64,000 nt of DNA from UBA4416 sp046594225 (GTDB taxonomy: Bacteria > Bacteroidota > Bacteroidia > B-17B0 > Aurantibacillaceae): the NCBI GenBank assembly GCA_046594225.1, contig JBKJPW010000111.1, positions 11,500-75,499 of the forward strand. Reading direction: 5' to 3'. The translations under genes were made by a program, and so were the position numbers. The notes below the pieces were generated by a model, which was not told the DNA's origin, did not search any database, and was given only the letters and a program-made list of their open reading frames with translations. Below, one piece after another: positions 45,513 through 55,062 of this stretch (positions within the stretch are counted from its first letter, which is position 1; every line of letters begins with the position of its first letter).

Positions 45513-46871
45513 ATGAATACGATTCCTGAAAACCCACTCAAAAACTTCATGAATATCATCAAATATCGTTTGAATTTAGATGAAGATAAAGCAGCCGAAC
45601 ACGAAATAATTAATAATATAAAAAAAGGAGTTGAATTTAAAGGAATAAATTTATGGACTTTAATATTTGCCATTTTTATTGCTTCCATTGGCTTAAATGT
45701 AAATTCTACGGCTGTTATTATTGGGGCAATGTTAATTTCTCCATTAATGGGACCAATTATGGGTATTGGACTTGGTGCAGGAATCTATGATTTTGAACTA
45801 ATTAAATCTGCCTTAAAAAATTTAATAATAGCCACTTTAATAGGATTATTTGCTTCTACTTTGTATTTTATTCTTTCACCGCTTCATTATGCTCAATCAG
45901 AATTATTAGCCCGAACATCTCCAACAATTTGGGATGTATTAATTGCATTTTTTGGTGGTTTAGCAGGCATTGTAGCAAGTTCTCGCAATAAATTTAATAA
46001 TGTAATACCTGGTGTAGCAATAGCAACGGCATTAATGCCGCCATTGTGCAGTGCTGGTTTTGGTTTGGCTACTGGGCAATGGAATTATTTTTTTGGCGCA
46101 TTTTATTTGTATCTTATTAATAGCGTTTTCATAAGTATTTCAACTTTCTTGATTGTTAGATATTTAAAATTTAAAGCTGTTAATCATGTAGACCCACTTA
46201 CAGCAAAAAAAATTAAAAATTGGATTGGTATGATTGCCATATTAACGATTTTGCCAAGTTTATATTTGGCATATTATTTTGTTAAGAATGAAATATTTAA
46301 ACAAAATGCTAATCAATTTTTAACAGAAGAGTCTTCAGTTTTTAATTATTCTTTACTTAATAAGAAAATCATCCCTGAAAAAAGGCAAATTATTGTAACG
46401 CTTATTAACGATTATAAAATTGATACTATTAAACAAGCACTTGAGCGAAAAAAATCAAATTATGATTTAGAAAATGCTATTATTGTTGTTAAAAGTAACA
46501 TCCGTGAGGACAGTAAACTTGATATTAATGAACTTAAAGAGGGGATTATTCAAGATATATTTTTAAGGCAAGAAGATCTACTAAAAATAAAAAATAAAGA
46601 AATCAATGACCTTAAGAATAGTCTTTTATTTCAGGATGATTTTAATATAAAAAAGAATGAGGCAATTAAAGAATTTTATACTTTATTTGGTGTTCCAAAT
46701 GAACTTATAATTGATAGGGTTACATATTTCTCTGATAATAAAACAGACACGTTATTATTAGTTTATGTTAAGAATGGTAAGAATAAACTGAATACAAAAC
46801 AAGTTGACCAAATAAAAAAATGGCTTACTGTAAAATTTCAGATGGAAAGAGTTAAATTATTACATGAATAA
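45513..46871 (+). CDS. DUF389 / TIGR00341-like membrane protein
   Basis: 452 residues. The DUF389 core has six membrane helices with IASIGLNVNSTAVIIGAMLISPLMGPIMGIGLG and GLAGIVASSRNKFNNVIPGVAIATALMPPLCSAGFGLA, which are diagnostic. A soluble C-terminal half (about 255-452) contains a coiled coil (LLKIKNKEINDLKNSLLFQDD). Function is not established for the family. It lies between the USP gene and the chloride channel gene, which start 95 bases after and 10 bases after their neighbours respectively. Confidence 0.92.
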   Translation: MNTIPENPLKNFMNIIKYRLNLDEDKAAEHEIINNIKKGVEFKGINLWTLIFAIFIASIGLNVNSTAVIIGAMLISPLMGPIMGIGLGAGIYDFELIKSALKNLIIATLIGLFASTLYFILSPLHYAQSELLARTSPTIWDVLIAFFGGLAGIVASSRNKFNNVIPGVAIATALMPPLCSAGFGLATGQWNYFFGAFYLYLINSVFISISTFLIVRYLKFKAVNHVDPLTAKKIKNWIGMIAILTILPSLYLAYYFVKNEIFKQNANQFLTEESSVFNYSLLNKKIIPEKRQIIVTLINDYKIDTIKQALERKKSNYDLENAIIVVKSNIREDSKLDINELKEGIIQDIFLRQEDLLKIKNKEINDLKNSLLFQDDFNIKKNEAIKEFYTLFGVPNELIIDRVTYFSDNKTDTLLLVYVKNGKNKLNTKQVDQIKKWLTVKFQMERVKLLHE

Positions 46872-46880
46872 ATTTTAAAA

Positions 46881-48659
46881 GTGAACTTAAAAAAAATAAA
46901 TTTTATTGAAAAAGCTATTAATTGGATTCACGAGAAAACTTCAGAAAAACAATTTCTAATTTTCTCGAGTATTTTAGTTGGTATTTCTGCAGGTATCGCT
47001 GCTGTTATTTTGAAATTATTTGTTCATGCCATCCGTCATTATTTAGTAGATGAATTTCTTTTAAAATATGATTTTAAATATTTGTATTTAATTCTTCCTC
47101 TAATTGGTATTGGTGTAACTATTTTAATAATAAAATATATTTTACACAATCAATTAAGTAAAGGAAATACAGATATTCTTTTTTCAATCGCTAAAAAAAG
47201 TAGTTTTTTACCATTCCGTCAAATGTATTCTCATGTTATTACAAGTGCATTCACAGTTGGTTTTGGTGGATCAGCAGGGTTGGAGTCTCCAATTGTAAGT
47301 ACAGGTTCAGCAATTGGGGCAAACTTTGCTCGGACTTATAAATTAAATTATAAAGATAGGACTCTCCTTTTAGCAGCCGGTGCAGCAGGCGGTATAGCAG
47401 GTGCATTTAATGCGCCTATAGCAGGAGTTCTTTTTGCTTTAGAGGTTATTTTAGTAGATATAAGCATTACTACTTTCATTCCATTATTAATTGCTGCAGC
47501 ATCAGGCGCATTAATTTCAAAAATCATTTTACATGAAAGCAATTTATTATTTTTCAAACTAAGACAACCATTTGACTACAACAATTTATTTTTTTACTTT
47601 TTACTTGGGCTACTAGCAGGTATTACTTCTTTGTATTATGTCAATTTCTTTGATAAAGTGGAATCTAAATTTCATAAAATTAAATCAAGGATCACCAAAT
47701 GGATTATTGGTGGAATTTCTTTAGCATTTTTATTTGCATTATTTCCTTCATTGTTTGGAGAAGGTTATGAAAGTATAAAAGCTCTTTCAGAGTTTAGAAC
47801 TGATGATTTAGTTAAGGATAGTTTATTGTTAAATCTGATTAATAATAAATGGTTACTATTAATATTCATCATTTTAACCTTATTATTTAAAACCATTGCA
47901 GCTGCTATAACATTAGGTAGTGGTGGTAATGGTGGAAATTTTGCGCCATCATTATTTGTGGGGGCATATTTAGGTTTTGCATTCTCATTTTTTCTAACAT
48001 TAATTGGATTTAAGGATATACCAGTAAGCAATTTTACAATTGTAGCTATGGCAGGTATTTTAAGTGGTGTATTTCATGCACCATTAACGGCTATATTTTT
48101 AATTGCAGAAATTACGGGAGGGTATGAATTAATCATTCCTTTGATGATTGTTTCATCTATTAGTTATATTATAGTAAAACATTTTCATCCACAGTCTTTA
48201 GACATCAGAAGATTAAAAGATAAAGGGACTATTGTATCTGATAACAAAGATACTAGTATCCTAAGTAAAATTGATATAAAGTCAATGGTCGAAACTGATT
48301 TTGCAACCATTCATTTCAAAGCTACTTTAAGAGATATTGTTGAATCAATAAAACATTCCAAACGAAATACGTACCCCGTTGTAAAAAAAAATAATAAGTT
48401 GCTTGGAATTATTTATTTAGATAATGTAAGAGAAGAAATGTTTAATGCAGAGTTATATGATAAAGTAACAGCAAAAGAAGTCATGCGAAAACCATCGATG
48501 GTAATTGAAGTTAATGAAGATATTTTTTCCGTGATGAGCAAATTTGAGGAATCAGGACATTGGAATTTGCCAGTAGTGGATGAAGGCATTTATGTTGGTT
48601 TCTTGTCTAAATCAACTATTTTAGATAAATATAGACACGAATTACTAGAAACTATTTAA
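46881..48659 (+). CDS. ClC chloride channel/antiporter with CBS pair
   Basis: 592 residues from a GTG start at 46881. ClC selectivity motifs are GGSAGLESP (predicted gating Glu135), AAGAAGGIAGAFNAPIAGVLFALE and GSGGNGGNFAPSLFVGA. The C-terminal cytoplasmic part (about 470-592) is a CBS-domain pair that may sense adenine nucleotides. It moves chloride, or exchanges it for protons. It follows DUF389 by nine bases, closing the stress island; together with the NhaP antiporter it suggests ion and osmotic control. Confidence 0.93.
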   Translation: MNLKKINFIEKAINWIHEKTSEKQFLIFSSILVGISAGIAAVILKLFVHAIRHYLVDEFLLKYDFKYLYLILPLIGIGVTILIIKYILHNQLSKGNTDILFSIAKKSSFLPFRQMYSHVITSAFTVGFGGSAGLESPIVSTGSAIGANFARTYKLNYKDRTLLLAAGAAGGIAGAFNAPIAGVLFALEVILVDISITTFIPLLIAAASGALISKIILHESNLLFFKLRQPFDYNNLFFYFLLGLLAGITSLYYVNFFDKVESKFHKIKSRITKWIIGGISLAFLFALFPSLFGEGYESIKALSEFRTDDLVKDSLLLNLINNKWLLLIFIILTLLFKTIAAAITLGSGGNGGNFAPSLFVGAYLGFAFSFFLTLIGFKDIPVSNFTIVAMAGILSGVFHAPLTAIFLIAEITGGYELIIPLMIVSSISYIIVKHFHPQSLDIRRLKDKGTIVSDNKDTSILSKIDIKSMVETDFATIHFKATLRDIVESIKHSKRNTYPVVKKNNKLLGIIYLDNVREEMFNAELYDKVTAKEVMRKPSMVIEVNEDIFSVMSKFEESGHWNLPVVDEGIYVGFLSKSTILDKYRHELLETI

Positions 48660-48788
48660 GTTCATTCTTTTAATTAAGATAAATTGCCCCGTAATCTAAC
48701 AATCTGCTGTTTATAACATCGCTAAAAAGCAACAAAAGCCATTGCAAGTAGCCTTAATTTTAGAAGTTATAAATTAGTCTACTATTCA

Positions 48789-49736
48789 ATGAAAAGGTTT
48801 GTCTTAACGCTCACGTTATTAGGTTGCTTTGCATTTAGTTATGCACAAGACATTACTATTGATTTTGAGGGAAGAGTAACTCACGAAACGGCTCCTATAC
48901 CGGAGGTTATTGTGCAGGTATTACAAAACGGGAGACTAATGACCACTTTTAAAACAGATAATAGTGGTTCTTATAATGTGTATTTACCATTAGGGCATGA
49001 TTATATCATAGCGATATCGAAGAATAATTACGTGCAAAAATATTTCACAGTAAGTACCAAAGATATTCCTTCTGAGCAGGCTAGTATTAAGTTTCCGACT
49101 ATAACTGCCGATATAGATTTGTTTAAGTATCATGAAGGGGTTGATTATTCTTTATTTGACGAGCCAATTAATAAGTTTTATTACAGCAAAAAGAAAGGTA
49201 ATTTTGAATACGATAAAGATTTATTGAAAGAAAAAAGAGAGGCAATGAAGCGGATTAAAGAAGCTGAAAAAGACGTTATTCAGTTAGCTTTACAGAAAAA
49301 TAAAGCTAAGCAAGAGGCATTAGAAAAAGTACCTAACAAAAAAGAAGAAGCTAAATTAGCTGAAGAAAAAAAAACATTGGATGATAAGCTAGCAAAGCAA
49401 CAAAGTTTGATGGAAAAATTAATAGAAGAAGAAAAACCTTTGTTTAGTAAGCAAAATGAAAACAAAGTAGAGTTAAATATTATGGCTGCTAATAACGACG
49501 TTAGTACTAAAATAATTGATAAAAAAGTAACTGATTTGATTGCTAAGCATAAGGAAACTGTCAGTGAAGAGCGACAAACGGGCCAAGGCGTTATTATTAT
49601 TAAACGAGTAGTGGTTCGTGAACAAGATAGCTGGGTTTATGAAAAGAAAATTTTTGATTGGGGAGGCGTAGCTTATTTTAGAGATAAACAACGTATTACT
49701 GCTAGTACTTTTAATCAAGAAACAGCCTCAAAATAA
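48789..49736 (+). CDS. Secreted protein with carboxypeptidase-like domain and coiled coil
   Basis: 315 residues. A signal peptide (MKRFVLTLTLLGCFAFSYAQ) precedes a carboxypeptidase regulatory-like beta domain (about 25-110; FEGRVTHETAPIPEVIVQV and DNSGSYNVYLPLGHDYIIAISK). A lysine/glutamate-rich coiled coil (about 140-240) and a beta-rich end (GVIIIKRVVVREQDSWVYEK) follow. Bacteroidota have many such envelope proteins, some linked to gliding or scaffold functions. No specific role can be assigned. A terminator follows. Confidence 0.75.
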   Translation: MKRFVLTLTLLGCFAFSYAQDITIDFEGRVTHETAPIPEVIVQVLQNGRLMTTFKTDNSGSYNVYLPLGHDYIIAISKNNYVQKYFTVSTKDIPSEQASIKFPTITADIDLFKYHEGVDYSLFDEPINKFYYSKKKGNFEYDKDLLKEKREAMKRIKEAEKDVIQLALQKNKAKQEALEKVPNKKEEAKLAEEKKTLDDKLAKQQSLMEKLIEEEKPLFSKQNENKVELNIMAANNDVSTKIIDKKVTDLIAKHKETVSEERQTGQGVIIIKRVVVREQDSWVYEKKIFDWGGVAYFRDKQRITASTFNQETASK

Positions 49737-49761
49737 TTGAGGTGAAACTATAATAATGTCG

Positions 49762-49791
49762 AAGTCTTTTGTGAAAACAAAAGGCTTTTTT
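49762..49791 (+). terminator. Rho-independent terminator
   Basis: aagtcttttg (49762-49771) pairs with caaaaggctt (49778-49787; one G-U pair) and runs into T residues, 26 bases after the secreted coiled-coil protein gene. Confidence 0.7.
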
Positions 49792-49886
49792 ATTTACTAG
49801 TTAAAATAATGTATTACTATTTCTAAAAAAACTATAAACTAAAAACGAAAGAACAAAAGCAGTATATAGTTAGAATACAAAAGACG

Positions 49887-50348
49887 TTATTCTTTTTTAG
49901 AAGTTGCATGTTTTATTTGATGTAACTCATTTGCCTGATTAATAGAATGTGATTCTTCTACCGATAATTCATTTTTGCTCATTTGTGCCAAATGGGTATA
50001 AAATTTTTGTAATACCTTTAATTCATCCTCACTGATATCTTCCACTGAAACTAAACGGTTATTAGCAAACTCATGAGATACTACTAGTTCATTTAATTTT
50101 AAATGAAGGGCAATAGAATCTTTGTTCTGGCTACGTTGAATAAGAAACACCATCAAAAAAGTAACGATGGTTGTTCCTGTATTAATTGCTAATTGCCAGG
50201 TATCTGAAAAATGAAAAAAAGGCCCTGATATCAGCCATGCTATAATGATCAAAAAAGCGATAATAAAAGCTGGAGTACTTCCTGAAGCTTTTGTTACAAC
50301 TGAAGACATTTTTTCGAAACCCGACGGACCGTTTGTTTTAGTTTTCAT
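49887..50348 (-). CDS. Low-affinity iron permease family protein
   Basis: 153 residues. The N-terminus (SGFEKMSSVVTKASGSTPAF) and two membrane helices (about 25-45 and 57-75) with TGTTIVTFLMVFLIQRSQNKD are the signature of the low-affinity iron permease family. The C-terminal part (LHLKLNELVV...ANNRLVSVEDISEDEL) is cytoplasmic. The family name comes from yeast Fet4; bacterial members are not well tested, so transport of iron is uncertain. It has no operon partner. Confidence 0.85.
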   Translation of the reverse strand: MKTKTNGPSGFEKMSSVVTKASGSTPAFIIAFLIIIAWLISGPFFHFSDTWQLAINTGTTIVTFLMVFLIQRSQNKDSIALHLKLNELVVSHEFANNRLVSVEDISEDELKVLQKFYTHLAQMSKNELSVEESHSINQANELHQIKHATSKKE

Positions 50349-50539
50349 GATTAAGAGGATTAATTAAAACAAATATGACCTTTCTTATATTAATCACTCT
50401 TACATTCTAATCTGAAAAAGTTATATTATTCGTGGTTTTATTGGATTGATTGAATCATTTGGAATGAATTAAAATTGTATCTTTAACAATATATCTCGCA
50501 ACGTAAGATTAAAAACTCACGTCGTTTATTTTTTATTAT

Positions 50540-51589
50540 ATGGCAGACGAAACCCCAAAGCACACACGTAGAGAGCGTTATAAAGGAACTCATCCAAAAG
50601 CATTTAAAGAAAAATATAAAGAACAACAGCCTGATTTGTATGCCGCTGATGTGGAGAAGGTAATGGAACAGGGGCGAACTCCTGCGGGAATGCACCGTTC
50701 TATTTGCGTGGTTGAGATTATGAAAATACTCAATATACTTCCCGGAGAAATAGGTATGGATGCTACTTTGGGGTATGGCGGACATAGTTTGGAAATCTTA
50801 AAACAGTTAAATCATACTGGGAAATTATATGCAACAGATGTTGATCCTTTTGAATTGCCCAGAACCAAAGCTCGTTTAACAGCTTTAGGTTATGGCGAGG
50901 ATGAACTCATCATAAAAAAAATGAATTTTGCAGGTATCGATCAGTTGGTGTTGGAATCAGGACCTCTTAATTTTGTATTGGCTGATTTAGGCGTATCCTC
51001 GATGCAAATTGATAATCCCGAAAGAGGCTTTTCCTTTAAGATCGACGGCCCTTTGGATTTAAGATTAAATCCCACAAAAGGCAAATCGGCAGCAGCTTTA
51101 TTAAAGACAATTTCTTTGAATGAACTCATGGAAATTTTGATTGAGAATGCGGACGAACCATATTTTGAAGAAATTACAAATGCTATTATTGCTAAACAAA
51201 CAAGTGAGAATTTTATTACCACAACAAGCCAATTAAAACAAATTATTACGGAGACCTTAGAAGCTTTACCCAAACAATTAAATAAAGATGATATTAAAAA
51301 AGCTTGTCAGCGTTGTTTTCAGGCCTTACGTATTGAAGTTAATAATGAGTTTGGCGTATTAGATCAGTTTCTCGATAAATTACCAGAAGCTTTGGCTTCA
51401 GGTGGACGTGTAGCAATTCTTTCATTTCATTCGGGAGAAGATCGTCGTGTGAAAAAAGCATTTCAGTATTTATTTCGTGCTGGTATTTTTAGCGAAGTGG
51501 CCCCAGACCCTATAAGAGCAACTCCTGAAGAATGTTTTACGAATCCCCGAGCTCGCTCGGCTAAACTGCGCTGGGCAATAAAAGCCTAG
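50540..51589 (+). CDS. RsmH-like 16S rRNA methyltransferase, outside the dcw cluster
   Basis: 349 residues, longer than the usual 300-315. A basic N-terminal extension of about 45 residues precedes RTPAGMHRSICVVEIMKILN, where classic RsmH has HxPVLLxE. The SAM and substrate motifs DATLGYGGHSLEIL, LADLGVSSMQIDNPERGFSFKIDGPLDLRLNP and AILSFHSGEDRRVKKAF are intact. RsmH N4-methylates C1402 of 16S rRNA. No mraZ, ftsL or penicillin-binding protein genes adjoin it, unlike the normal rsmH locus, so it may be a paralogue with a different target. Confidence 0.85.
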   Translation: MADETPKHTRRERYKGTHPKAFKEKYKEQQPDLYAADVEKVMEQGRTPAGMHRSICVVEIMKILNILPGEIGMDATLGYGGHSLEILKQLNHTGKLYATDVDPFELPRTKARLTALGYGEDELIIKKMNFAGIDQLVLESGPLNFVLADLGVSSMQIDNPERGFSFKIDGPLDLRLNPTKGKSAAALLKTISLNELMEILIENADEPYFEEITNAIIAKQTSENFITTTSQLKQIITETLEALPKQLNKDDIKKACQRCFQALRIEVNNEFGVLDQFLDKLPEALASGGRVAILSFHSGEDRRVKKAFQYLFRAGIFSEVAPDPIRATPEECFTNPRARSAKLRWAIKA

Positions 51590-51711
51590 TTTAAGTTTAT
51601 AAATTAACATCTTATCGTTAGTTACTAATTGCTAAAAAGCGTCTATTTTTAGCTATATTTTTGTTATATTTATGGTTTAATCTAAACTAACAAAAACGCA
51701 CTTTTAACACT

Positions 51712-52599
51712 ATGAAGAAAGCATTTGTATTTCCAGGTCAAGGTTCTCAATTTTCTGGAATGGGAAAAGAGTTATATGATAACTCAGATTTAGCAAAAAA
51801 AATGTTTCATCAAGCAAACGATATATTAGGTTTTAATATTACTGATACTATGTTTGCTGGTACTGATGAAGAATTGAAACAAACTAAAGTTACTCAACCA
51901 GCTATCTTTTTGCATTCTGTAATTTTAGCAGCTACGATGGGCGAATCTTTTATTCCGGACATGGTTGCTGGCCATTCTTTAGGTGAGTTTTCTGCTTTAG
52001 TAGCAAATAAAACATTGAGTTTTGAAAGTGCATTAACGTTGGTGTCTAAACGTGCAACGGCAATGCAAAAAGCTTGCGAGTTGAATCCATCAACAATGGC
52101 AGCAGTATTAAATTTAGCTGATGATGTAATTGAAAACATTTGTAAAGAAATTTCAGATAGCGGGCATGTAGTAGTGGCTGCTAATTATAATTGCCCAGGT
52201 CAATTAGTAATTTCAGGTTCTATAGAAGGAATAAATATAGCTTGTGAAAAAATGAAAGCCGCTGGAGCTAAACGTGCTTTGGTATTACCTGTAGGTGGCG
52301 CTTTTCATTCGCCTTTAATGGAGCCAGCTCGTGTAGAGTTGGAAGCAGCAATTAATGCAACAACATTTAATCAACCTATCTGTCCGGTATATCAAAATGT
52401 TACGGCTAAAGCTGTTTCTAATCCAGATGAGATTAAAAAGAATTTAATATTGCAATTAACTGCTCCTGTAAAATGGACACAAACCGTTATTCAAATGATT
52501 GAAGATGGAGCAACACATTTTACAGAAGTTGGTCCAGGTAAAGTATTACAAGGGCTTGTTAAAAAAGTAAACCAATCAATGGAAACCATTAGTGCTTAA
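51712..52599 (+). CDS. fabD: Malonyl-CoA:ACP transacylase
   Basis: 295 residues. FVFPGQGSQFSGMG starts the acyltransferase fold; the nucleophile lies in GHSLGEFSAL (Ser89), and GAFHSPLM carries the catalytic His. It loads malonyl groups onto acyl carrier protein for fatty-acid synthesis. It is followed five bases later by a secreted hypothetical protein gene. Confidence 0.95.
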   Translation: MKKAFVFPGQGSQFSGMGKELYDNSDLAKKMFHQANDILGFNITDTMFAGTDEELKQTKVTQPAIFLHSVILAATMGESFIPDMVAGHSLGEFSALVANKTLSFESALTLVSKRATAMQKACELNPSTMAAVLNLADDVIENICKEISDSGHVVVAANYNCPGQLVISGSIEGINIACEKMKAAGAKRALVLPVGGAFHSPLMEPARVELEAAINATTFNQPICPVYQNVTAKAVSNPDEIKKNLILQLTAPVKWTQTVIQMIEDGATHFTEVGPGKVLQGLVKKVNQSMETISA

Positions 52600-52603
52600 T
52601 ACG

Positions 52604-53323
52604 ATGTTAAAAAAAATAATTATATGTTTTGCCCTTTTTCATTTGACATTTCAAATGGATGCGCAATTTTTCAGAGGAGCGGGTTTTTTTGTTGGGCCAA
52701 CCACATCAAGTCATCGTTACCGTAATTTAAATGTTCCTGATAATACAACATTTGCACACGCTATACCTGCACCATCTCATCGTTCGGGTGAGTTGATTAG
52801 TTTTAGTGTAGGAATTTTTGGTGAATTTTTAAGATATGATCATATTCGTTGGCAAACTGAATTTGAGTATGCTACTAAAGGAGGAATTGAACGTCCTGCT
52901 ATTGTTTTAGGAACAGGAGAAAGATCTGGTGCAACCGCCAATACGTTTACAAACATTCAGTGGAACAATTTTGCTAAAATATTTGGTAATCCTATGCGAA
53001 GAGGAATTCCTTATTTAATGTTAGGTGCTCGTTTAGAATATAATATGGCAAGAGCGATTACAGCATATTCAACTGTAGTAGGCCTTGTTCCAAAAATTAA
53101 TTTAACTCCCGATGCAGGTGTTGGTTTTGAATTTGATTCCAGAAGAAAATGGCATTTATTTACCGAAATACATTATAATCCAGACGCTATCAAATTGGTT
53201 GTTCCAGGAGGTGTTGTATTTTGGCAACGTATGTGGGAATTAAGAATTGGTTTAATTTACAGACCAAAACGTAAAGCCATTGATGATTGTAATGCACCAA
53301 GATATCACGGAAGTAATTATTAA
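52604..53323 (+). CDS. Secreted outer-membrane-like protein, function unknown
   Basis: The ATG at 52604 (MLKKIIICFALFHLTFQMDAQ) gives a signal peptide; the GTG at 52592 in the same frame overlaps fabD. It has 239 residues. Amphipathic beta strands alternate with glycine- and aromatic-rich segments (FEYATKGG, MLGARLEYNM, PDAGVGFEFDSRRKWHLFTEI, ELRIGLIYRPK), typical of a small beta barrel. It resembles PorT-type Bacteroidota outer-membrane proteins in shape only. It lies between fabD and ald and may be co-transcribed with them. Confidence 0.65.
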   Translation: MLKKIIICFALFHLTFQMDAQFFRGAGFFVGPTTSSHRYRNLNVPDNTTFAHAIPAPSHRSGELISFSVGIFGEFLRYDHIRWQTEFEYATKGGIERPAIVLGTGERSGATANTFTNIQWNNFAKIFGNPMRRGIPYLMLGARLEYNMARAITAYSTVVGLVPKINLTPDAGVGFEFDSRRKWHLFTEIHYNPDAIKLVVPGGVVFWQRMWELRIGLIYRPKRKAIDDCNAPRYHGSNY

Positions 53324-53342
53324 TATTTAAATAGTTCAAGAA

Positions 53343-54560
53343 ATGGTAATGACTAAAGATGTTTTATTTTCTTTAACCAAGGGTGGTTATGCACCTCAGG
53401 AAGAAATGTTGGAAGTAGCCCGTAAAAAAGGTAAACTATATATTGGTATTCCTAAAGAAATGGCTTTCCAAGAAAACCGAGTGCCTTTAGTACCTGATGC
53501 AGTAGCTTTATTAGTAAACAACGGGCATAAAATTGTAGTGGAAGCAGGAGCCGGTTCAGCGGCTCATTTTGAAGATACAGATTATAGCGAAGCAGGAGCT
53601 GAGATTGTTTATTCGGCAGATGAAGTATATAAAGCAGATATTATTTTAAAAATTGCACCTCCTACTTTAGATGAAATTGAAAGTATGAAAACAAAACAGA
53701 CCTTGTTTTCGGCTTTACAGTTAACAGTGCAACCTGAAAATTTCTTAAAAAAATTAGTTGCTAAAAAATTAAACTGTGTAGCTTTTGACTTAATTACGGA
53801 TGATGCTGGTATTTTTCCAGTAATTCGTGCTATGGGTGAAATTGCAGGTGGAACATCTATATTGGTTGCAGCTGAGCTATTAAGCAATGCTAATGGTGGT
53901 GTTGGTTCTATATTAGGGGGCATTAGTGGTATATCTCCTACAGAGGTTGTTATTATTGGTGCAGGAACCGTTGGTGAATTTGCAGCAAGAGCTGCTTTAG
54001 GGTTAGGAGCAACCGTAAAAGTATTTGATAATTCAACCTCACGTTTACGTCGTTTACAGAGTCAGTTAGGTACTCGTATTTTTACATCGGTAATTGTTCC
54101 TAAAGTATTAGAAAAACATTTGAAAACAGCAGATGTTGCTATTGGCGCATTACGTGCATCAAAAGGTAGAACACCTTGTATCGTATCTGAAAACATGGTG
54201 GCTGAAATGAAAACGGGTTCCGTTATTATAGATGTAAGTATTGATCAAGGTGGTGTATTTGAAACATCATCTGTTACTAATCACACCAAGCCAGTATTTA
54301 GAAAACATGGAGTAATTCATTACTGCGTACCAAATATTCCTTCACGTGTAGCGCGTACTGCATCTTATGCTTTCAGTAATATCTTTCAACAGATTTTGAT
54401 GAACATGGGCGATGAAGGTGGTTTTGATAGCTTAGTGCGTAAAGATTCAGGCGTAAGAAGTGGCGTCTATATTTATAATGGTATTTTAACCAATCAATTC
54501 TTAGGTGAAGCATTTAATTTACCCCACAAGGATATTAATTTATTAATGGCAGCTATGTAA
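53343..54560 (+). CDS. ald: Alanine dehydrogenase
   Basis: 405 residues. The N-terminal AlaDh/PNT domain starts LYIGIPKEMAFQENRVPLVPDAVALL (substrate Arg and Lys), and the Rossmann domain has VIIGAGTVGEFAARAALGLGATVKVFD. SVIIDVSIDQGGVFETS and HYCVPNIPSRVARTAS complete the family pattern. It interconverts alanine and pyruvate plus ammonia with NAD+. A transhydrogenase alpha subunit is excluded by the lack of membrane helices and beta-subunit partner. Confidence 0.9.
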   Translation: MVMTKDVLFSLTKGGYAPQEEMLEVARKKGKLYIGIPKEMAFQENRVPLVPDAVALLVNNGHKIVVEAGAGSAAHFEDTDYSEAGAEIVYSADEVYKADIILKIAPPTLDEIESMKTKQTLFSALQLTVQPENFLKKLVAKKLNCVAFDLITDDAGIFPVIRAMGEIAGGTSILVAAELLSNANGGVGSILGGISGISPTEVVIIGAGTVGEFAARAALGLGATVKVFDNSTSRLRRLQSQLGTRIFTSVIVPKVLEKHLKTADVAIGALRASKGRTPCIVSENMVAEMKTGSVIIDVSIDQGGVFETSSVTNHTKPVFRKHGVIHYCVPNIPSRVARTASYAFSNIFQQILMNMGDEGGFDSLVRKDSGVRSGVYIYNGILTNQFLGEAFNLPHKDINLLMAAM

Positions 54561-54562
54561 TT

Positions 54563-54623
54563 TGACAATTAGATAATGAGTCTATTAGTAAATGAAAATT
54601 TTTAACTAAAAAAATAATTGTCA
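54563..54623. repeat. Inverted repeat between ald and the next gene
   Basis: TGACAATTA (54563-54571) pairs perfectly with TAATTGTCA (54615-54623), and weaker complementarity continues in the flanks. There is no T tract. Its role is unknown. Confidence 0.4.
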
Positions 54624-54657
54624 CATAGACTTATCGTCTCATTGACTAATCAAGCAT

Positions 54658-55062
54658 ATGAATTTTAAGCAACGCCTTCGTTTATTTTTAATTGGTTTTA
54701 TACCAGGTTGCATTATCCTTATTTCTATTATCAATAAAAAAGGTTGTACGAGTCCTAACGAATTAAAAATGTTAGAATTACGCCATCAGTATTTACAATT
54801 GGGAGAGAAGGCGAAATGTAAATTAAAATGTTTAAATTTAATTGAGACTATTTTTAAAATTAATATGCGCGATTATCAAGTGAATTATGATTTGAGCGAT
54901 ATACATAAAAAACCTGCTGGTTTCTACTATTTACAACCTGTTGATGAGAAAAATGGCCGTTATGAAATGGCTGTTGAAGATAGAGATACCATAACTTACA
55001 TCAACGATTTAAAATTATTAAATACCGCAACTGTAAACTGTAATTGCGATACAATCAAATAA
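54658..55062 (+). CDS. Hypothetical membrane-anchored protein
   Basis: 134 residues. One N-terminal membrane helix (LFLIGFIPGCIILISII, about 8-25) is followed by a soluble part with three lone cysteines and a CNCDTIK end. No family recognised. Its stop overlaps the start of the acetyltransferase gene (TAATG), so the two are translationally coupled. Confidence 0.65.
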   Translation: MNFKQRLRLFLIGFIPGCIILISIINKKGCTSPNELKMLELRHQYLQLGEKAKCKLKCLNLIETIFKINMRDYQVNYDLSDIHKKPAGFYYLQPVDEKNGRYEMAVEDRDTITYINDLKLLNTATVNCNCDTIK

